Source: Chloroflexota bacterium (GTDB taxonomy: Bacteria; Chloroflexota; Dehalococcoidia; Bin125). From it: 32,985 nt of DNA. The stretch is from NCBI GenBank assembly GCA_003228175.2, contig QGNQ01000025.1, forward strand, positions 1 to 32,985, read 5' to 3'. Both the position numbers and the translations under genes were made by a program. Under the pieces are notes generated by a model. The model had not been told where the DNA came from and did no database searches. It worked only from the letters and a program-made list of their open reading frames with translations. This document shows, in pieces, positions 29,086 to 32,985 of this stretch (positions are counted from its first letter, which is position 1; each line of letters starts with the position of its first letter).

Positions 29086-32000
29086 TTAGCCGGTAGAGGC
29101 CACTTTCCGCGACCGCGGCCGTTTGGCGCTCGCCTTTGCCCGGCCCCGCTTCCCGGGTCCCTTCGACGCTTGCCGCCCCTTCCGACCGGCCGGCGTCGTC
29201 GCCGTGCCGTTCGTAGGGGGGCTCGCCGCCGGCGTCGCGTCGAGCGCAACCACCCGGTCGTGGCGCGCCAGCGTCTCCCGCAGGAATCGACCCGTATGGC
29301 TGGCCGGATGCGCGGCGATCTCCTCCGGCGTCCCCGTCGCCACCAGCTCGCCACCACGGTCCCCGCCCAACGGGCCCAGATCGATCACGTGGTCGGCGTT
29401 CTTGATCACGTCCAAGTGATGCTCGATCACCAGCACCGTGTTGCCCCCATCCACCAAGCGCTGCAGGACGCGCAGCAGCGCCGCCACATCGGTGAAGGAC
29501 AGCCCCGTCGTCGGTTCGTCCAGCAGGTACAGCGTCCGACCGGTGCTGCGCTTGGAGAGCTCCGTAGAGAGCTTGACCCGCTGTGCCTCGCCTCCGGAGA
29601 GCGTCGTTGCCGGTTGCCCCAGCTTGATGTAGCCCAGCCCCACCGCCTGGATCGTCTCCAACTTCCGCCGCAGCGACGGATTGGCGCTGAACACCTCCGC
29701 CGCATCGTCCACAGTCAGGTCCAGGATCTCGGCGATCGTCTTGCCCTTGTAGTGGATCTCCAACGCCTCCCGGTTGTAGCGCGCTCCCCGACAGATCTCG
29801 CAGGGCACCGTCACGTCGGGCAGGAACTGCATCTCAATCTCGTTGTAGCCGTCCCCCTTGCACGCCTCGCAGCGGCCACCCTTCACGTTGAACGAAAACC
29901 GACCCGGCTTGTAGCCCCGCAGTCGCGACTCCGGCACCGCCGCGAACAGCTCCCGGATCGGCGTGAACGTGCCCGTGTAGGTGGCCGGGTTCGAGCGCGG
30001 CGTCCGCCCGATCGGCGACTGATCGATGTTGATCACCTTGTCGATCTGCTCCAGCCCCTCGATCGCGTCGAGCTTCCCCGGGCGAACCTTGGCGTTATGC
30101 AGTTGCTGGGCCACCTTCGCGTAGAGAATCTCGTTGATCAGCGTGCTCTTCCCGGAGCCGCTCACCCCCGTCACACAGATCAGCTTGCCCAGCGGGAACT
30201 CCACATCAATCCCCCGCAGATTGTGCTCTGCCGCCCCCCGCACCCAGATCGATTCCCCGCTCCCCGGCCGGCGGCCCTGCGGGATCGGAATCTGCTTGCG
30301 ACCCGAAAGATACGCCCCCGTCAGCGAGGCCCGTTTCTTCTCCAGCTGCTTCGGCGTCCCCGCCGCAACGATCTCCCCACCGTGTTCGCCCGCCCCAGGT
30401 CCCATATCGATAATGTGGTCGGCGGACCGCATCGTGGCTTCGTCGTGCTCCACGATCAGCACCGTGTTGCCCAGGTCCCGCAGGCGCTTCAGCGTGCGGA
30501 TCAGGCGGTCGTCGTCCAGCGGATGCAGCCCGATCGAGGGCTCGTCGCAGACGTACAGCACCCCCATCAGCGACGACCCGATCTGCGTCGCCAGGCGAAT
30601 CCGCTGCCCCTCCCCGCCTGACAGCGTCGATGCGCCCCGATCCAGCGTCAGGTAGTCCAGCCCCACGTCCACCAGGAACGTCAGCCGATCCCGAATCTCC
30701 TTCATGATCTGCACCGCGATCAAGCGCTCCCGCTCGTTCAGCGGCGAATCGTCGGCCGCCAGCCGATCCGCCCACGCGTGCGCCGCCGAGACCGACAGCT
30801 CCGTCACGTCCACAATCGTCCGACCGTCCACCAGCACCGACAGCGACTGCGGTCGCAGGCGCTTCCCGCCGCACTCCGGGCAGGGCACCGCCGCCATGTA
30901 CCGCTCAATGTCCTGCCGCATCCACTCCGAGTCGGTCTCCTTGTGTCGGCGCGTGAGGTTGTTGATCACGCCCTCGTACTCGGTCGAGTACCGCCGCTGC
31001 CGCCCCCGATGGTTGCGATAGCTGATCGTCACCGCCTCGCTGGACCCGTACAGCACCGTCTCCAGAACCTCCGCCGGCAGCTCCGCCACCGGCGTGTCCA
31101 CGTCACTGCCCATCGCGTCCAGCACGCCCTGCAGAATCTTGAAGTACCAACTGCCGTTGGTCGTCGCCTTCTGCCAGGGCGCGATCGCCCCCTCCCCCAC
31201 GCTCTTCGACGTGTCCGGGATCACCAGCGTCGGATCCACCTCCATCCGCACGCCCAAGCCCGTGCACGCCGGGCAGGCCCCGTGCGGGCTGTTGAACGAG
31301 AAGTTGCGGGGCTCAATCTCGCCGAACGCGATCAGGTCGTCCGGGCAGGCCAGCTCCTCCGAGAAGATCAGGTCCGTCTCCGGGTCACCGGGAGCCTCGT
31401 CGCTGGGGATCTGCGCGATGCGCATCAGTCCTCCCCCCAAGCTCAGCGCCTGCTCCGCCGACTCCGCCAGCCGCCCCGCGATCACCCGCTGCTCTTCCGC
31501 ATCGTCCGACTCCGGCAGCACCACGCGATCCACCACCACATCAACGCTGTGGCGCTTCGTCTTCGCCAGCGCGATCTCCTCGTCCAGCGACCGCACCTCC
31601 CCATCGATCCGCGCCCGTACGAAGCCCCCCCGGCGTGCGTCCTCCAGAACCTGCACATGCTCGCCCTTGCGGTCCTTCACCACCGGCGCAAGCACCATCA
31701 GCCGGCTGCCGCCGGGCAACGTCAGAATCCCATCGACCATTTGCTGCACCGTCTGCCGGGAGATCGGCTTGCCGCACTTCGGGCAGTGCGGCCGCCCCGC
31801 CCGCGCGAACAGCAAGCGCAGGTAGTCGTAGATCTCGGTCACAGTGCCCACCGTCGATCGTGGGTTCCGACTGCCAGTCTTCTGATCGATCGAGATCGCC
31901 GGCGACAGCCCCTCGATGTGATCGACGTCCGGCTTCTCCATCTGGCCCAAGAACTGCCGCGCATACGCCGACAACGACTCGACGTAACGACGCTGCCCCT

Positions 32001-32148
32001 CCGCGTAGATCGTGTCGAAGGCCAGCGATGACTTACCCGAGCCCGAGATGCCGGTAATCACCACCAGCTTGTCGCGGGGGATCGTGACATCGATATTCTT
32101 GAGGTTGTGCTCGCGGGCGCCGCGCACCACGATGCGATCCAGGGGCAC
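29086..32148 (-). CDS. uvrA: UvrA, excinuclease ABC subunit A, with basic C-terminal tail
   Basis: DNA-damage sensor of nucleotide excision repair; a dimeric ABC ATPase that loads UvrB. Two ABC modules: Walker A GISGSGKS near residue 34 and GVSGSGKST near residue 660; signature/Walker B blocks [12 protein letters not shown] and [12 protein letters not shown], each followed by an ATP-site Asp-Glu. Zinc sites: [18 protein letters not shown] and [18 protein letters not shown]. The family core ends near residue 965; ~53 extra residues follow, with about 13 Lys/Arg in the last 33. GTG 32148 starts [25 protein letters not shown] lies five bases upstream. Upstream is a promoter overlapped by a LexA-type box. 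UvrB and UvrC are not in the window. Confidence 0.97.
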   Translation of the reverse strand: MPLDRIVVRGAREHNLKNIDVTIPRDKLVVITGISGSGKSSLAFDTIYAEGQRRYVESLSAYARQFLGQMEKPDVDHIEGLSPAISIDQKTGSRNPRSTVGTVTEIYDYLRLLFARAGRPHCPKCGKPISRQTVQQMVDGILTLPGGSRLMVLAPVVKDRKGEHVQVLEDARRGGFVRARIDGEVRSLDEEIALAKTKRHSVDVVVDRVVLPESDDAEEQRVIAGRLAESAEQALSLGGGLMRIAQIPSDEAPGDPETDLIFSEELACPDDLIAFGEIEPRNFSFNSPHGACPACTGLGVRMEVDPTLVIPDTSKSVGEGAIAPWQKATTNGSWYFKILQGVLDAMGSDVDTPVAELPAEVLETVLYGSSEAVTISYRNHRGRQRRYSTEYEGVINNLTRRHKETDSEWMRQDIERYMAAVPCPECGGKRLRPQSLSVLVDGRTIVDVTELSVSAAHAWADRLAADDSPLNERERLIAVQIMKEIRDRLTFLVDVGLDYLTLDRGASTLSGGEGQRIRLATQIGSSLMGVLYVCDEPSIGLHPLDDDRLIRTLKRLRDLGNTVLIVEHDEATMRSADHIIDMGPGAGEHGGEIVAAGTPKQLEKKRASLTGAYLSGRKQIPIPQGRRPGSGESIWVRGAAEHNLRGIDVEFPLGKLICVTGVSGSGKSTLINEILYAKVAQQLHNAKVRPGKLDAIEGLEQIDKVINIDQSPIGRTPRSNPATYTGTFTPIRELFAAVPESRLRGYKPGRFSFNVKGGRCEACKGDGYNEIEMQFLPDVTVPCEICRGARYNREALEIHYKGKTIAEILDLTVDDAAEVFSANPSLRRKLETIQAVGLGYIKLGQPATTLSGGEAQRVKLSTELSKRSTGRTLYLLDEPTTGLSFTDVAALLRVLQRLVDGGNTVLVIEHHLDVIKNADHVIDLGPLGGDRGGELVATGTPEEIAAHPASHTGRFLRETLARHDRVVALDATPAASPPTNGTATTPAGRKGRQASKGPGKRGRAKASAKRPRSRKVASTG

Positions 32149-32196
32149 GCTGACTCCTCGGTCGCCGGGATTCCTCCGCCTGGGGGCCTCCGGTGA

Positions 32197-32224
32197 TTGG
32201 ACGTGGAGGCGCTGATTCTATCAG
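32197..32224 (+). promoter_or_regulatory. Possible promoter of the double-CxxC protein gene
   Basis: TTGGAC at 32197-32202, 16-base spacer, TATCAG at 32219-32224. Both hexamers are only fair. The start would fall near 32231, placing the GAAC-N4-GTTC box inside the short leader, just upstream of the ATG. Confidence 0.35.
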
Positions 32225-32243
32225 GGGTCTTCCAGAGAGAACA
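32215..32243 (-). promoter_or_regulatory. Promoter of uvrA
   Basis: Minus strand -10 TAGAAT (32220-32215, five of six) with a 17-base spacer to a weak -35 TGTTCT (32243-32238). The -35 position lies inside the SOS-type box, so a bound repressor would block the polymerase. The leader to the uvrA GTG is about 60 bases. Confidence 0.5.
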
Positions 32244-32250
32244 GGTGTTC
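32239..32250. promoter_or_regulatory. SOS-type (LexA) box, GAAC-N4-GTTC
   Basis: GAACAGGTGTTC, a palindrome with both GAAC/GTTC half-sites intact. This is the core of LexA boxes in Gram-positive bacteria and Actinobacteria (CGAAC-N4-GTTCG type); the right flank (GA) also agrees with the mycobacterial form. It overlaps the uvrA -35 and lies two bases before the ATG at 32252, covering the AGGTG that would serve as its ribosome binding site. Confidence 0.6.
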
Positions 32251-32251
32251 G

Positions 32252-32875
32252 ATGCTCCGATCGGTCGCGGATCCGTCCCGACGCTCGCTCCTAGCGATCT
32301 CGATCATCGCCACTCTCCTCGGCGTCCTGACGGCCCTCTGGATCGACCAGACGCGTCCCAGCGCTGCCCAAGGCCTCGAGAGCGAGCCCGCCTTCGTCAC
32401 CCTGCTCAATCTGACCCCGCGCGTCCTGGTCGTGAACATCACCCAGGACGACGCGAACGTCTCCCGCAGCCACACCGTGCCCGCCCAAGAGACCGCTACC
32501 TTCCTCGTCGACGCCGGCCCCGACCTCCTCCCGATGACCGCACGTTGTAGCGGCTGCCGCAGCGTCAACTTCGCCATCGCGGCAGGGCAGCGACTCATCG
32601 TGCTGCTCGCCGGCACGGAGCAGCCGGCCATCTTGCGCAGCGACCTGCACGTCATCAACGAGGGCCCCGCCCGGCGGACGGGCGTCGTCCGCACCGGGCC
32701 CACCCCCGGCGCCGGTCGCTCCCTGCTCCCCTTCGATCTGCGGCCCGGTGAAAGCGCCCGACTCGGCCTGCGCGCGCGCGGCGACGCGATCGACCTCAAC
32801 CTCACCTGCGGCGGCTGCGACGCCCAGCGCCTCCGCGTCACCAACGGCATCGATCTGGAGATCCCCATCCGCTAG
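32252..32875 (+). CDS. Exported or membrane-anchored protein with two CxxC motifs, unknown function
   Basis: 207 aa, not recognised. The N-terminus has Arg-Arg followed by a hydrophobic run (about residues 12-30) ending near PSAAQG, so it is either a signal peptide or a single anchor. The rest is beta-rich in appearance and seems to contain two related halves: each has a Gly/Ala-Glu-Ser/Thr-Ala strand, then a CxxC (Cys 99/102 in TARCSGCRSVNF; Cys 186/189 in NLTCGGCDAQRLRV), then a hydrophobic strand. The pairs could bind metal or form disulfides. AGGTG lies five bases upstream of the ATG, within a LexA-type box shared with the divergent uvrA. It might also be a structural lipoprotein-like surface protein, though no lipobox is seen. 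Confidence 0.75.
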   Translation: MLRSVADPSRRSLLAISIIATLLGVLTALWIDQTRPSAAQGLESEPAFVTLLNLTPRVLVVNITQDDANVSRSHTVPAQETATFLVDAGPDLLPMTARCSGCRSVNFAIAAGQRLIVLLAGTEQPAILRSDLHVINEGPARRTGVVRTGPTPGAGRSLLPFDLRPGESARLGLRARGDAIDLNLTCGGCDAQRLRVTNGIDLEIPIR

Positions 32876-32985
32876 CCGAGTCCCTGCACCGCCCGTCATC
32901 CCGGCTCGCCCCCCCCCATGCCCCCCCCGGGACCACCCCTCCCCCGCGGGAGACCGGCTCCCCCCAAGCCCCCAAAACGACCGCC
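32876..32985. other. C-rich low-complexity contig end
   Basis: Runs of C up to nine with little else; no gene. Similar in character to bases 1-70 and on the same strand. It may be assembly or sequencing breakdown at contig ends rather than genuine sequence. Confidence 0.6.

Noticed and set aside
29170-30621. 483-codon plus-strand frame opposite uvrA
   Set aside because: Arg/His/Gln-rich shadow frame; UvrA is intact on the other strand.

Overview
The window looks like a single high-GC bacterial chromosomal contig (roughly two-thirds G+C by eye) that is almost entirely housekeeping genes. The shape is that of a metagenome-assembled contig: both ends dissolve into C-rich low-complexity sequence. 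The best taxonomic guess is a Chloroflexota (Dehalococcoidia-like) or other monoderm-type lineage. That guess rests on an F420-type luciferase-like oxidoreductase, a DUF1385 protein, a single-chain class II glycyl-tRNA synthetase, a K+-dependent-type membrane pyrophosphatase and a GAAC-N4-GTTC (Gram-positive-type) LexA box. It is an inference from gene content, not a phylogeny. No rRNA, tRNA, CRISPR array, insertion sequence or phage gene was recognised.

Layout. 1-159 holds the 3' end of a Pro/Ala-rich gene. 474-3224 is clpC, closed by a hairpin shared with the convergent cell-shape cluster. 9247-3492 (minus strand) is mreB-mreC-mreD-mrdA(PBP2)-rodA, a complete elongasome operon with overlapping stops and starts. 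10253-9459 is a crotonase-fold isomerase-like gene and 12540-10402 is ligA. Diverging from ligA, 12608-15153 is a compact hisH-hisA-hisF-hisI block with translational overlaps, followed by an F420-type LLM oxidoreductase. On the minus strand again come DUF1385 (17208-16228), the ribosomal block rplU-rpmA-rpmE (18615-17343) and ftsH (20735-18741). On the plus strand are rnhB, yraN, fmdB, the membrane pyrophosphatase hppA, a tandem HD-GYP protein and glyS. A bidirectional terminator separates glyS from the minus-strand fdxA ferredoxin and uvrA. The last gene, 32252-32875, encodes an unrecognised exported protein with two CxxC motifs.

How the genes relate. The mre/mrd/rod set builds rod-shaped peptidoglycan. 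ClpC and FtsH are quality-control AAA+ machines. LigA, RNase HII, the YraN family protein and UvrA are DNA maintenance genes. HisHAFI covers the middle of histidine synthesis; hisG, D, B, C and E are elsewhere.

Most interesting signals: (1) a GAAC-N4-GTTC SOS-type box that covers the -35 position of a uvrA promoter and sits directly in front of the start codon of the divergent, unknown double-CxxC exported protein; (2) a tandem HD-GYP protein whose two domains have lost different halves of the catalytic signature; (3) an unusual concentration of low-complexity terminal extensions on otherwise conserved proteins (ClpC, FtsH, L21, L31, UvrA, RNase HII), including a histone-H1-like Lys/Ala/Pro tail on L21 built from 33-bp DNA repeats; (4) -10-like hexamers placed so close to the ligA and DUF1385 start codons that leaderless transcripts are likely; (5) a LigA whose zinc finger lacks one of its four cysteines.
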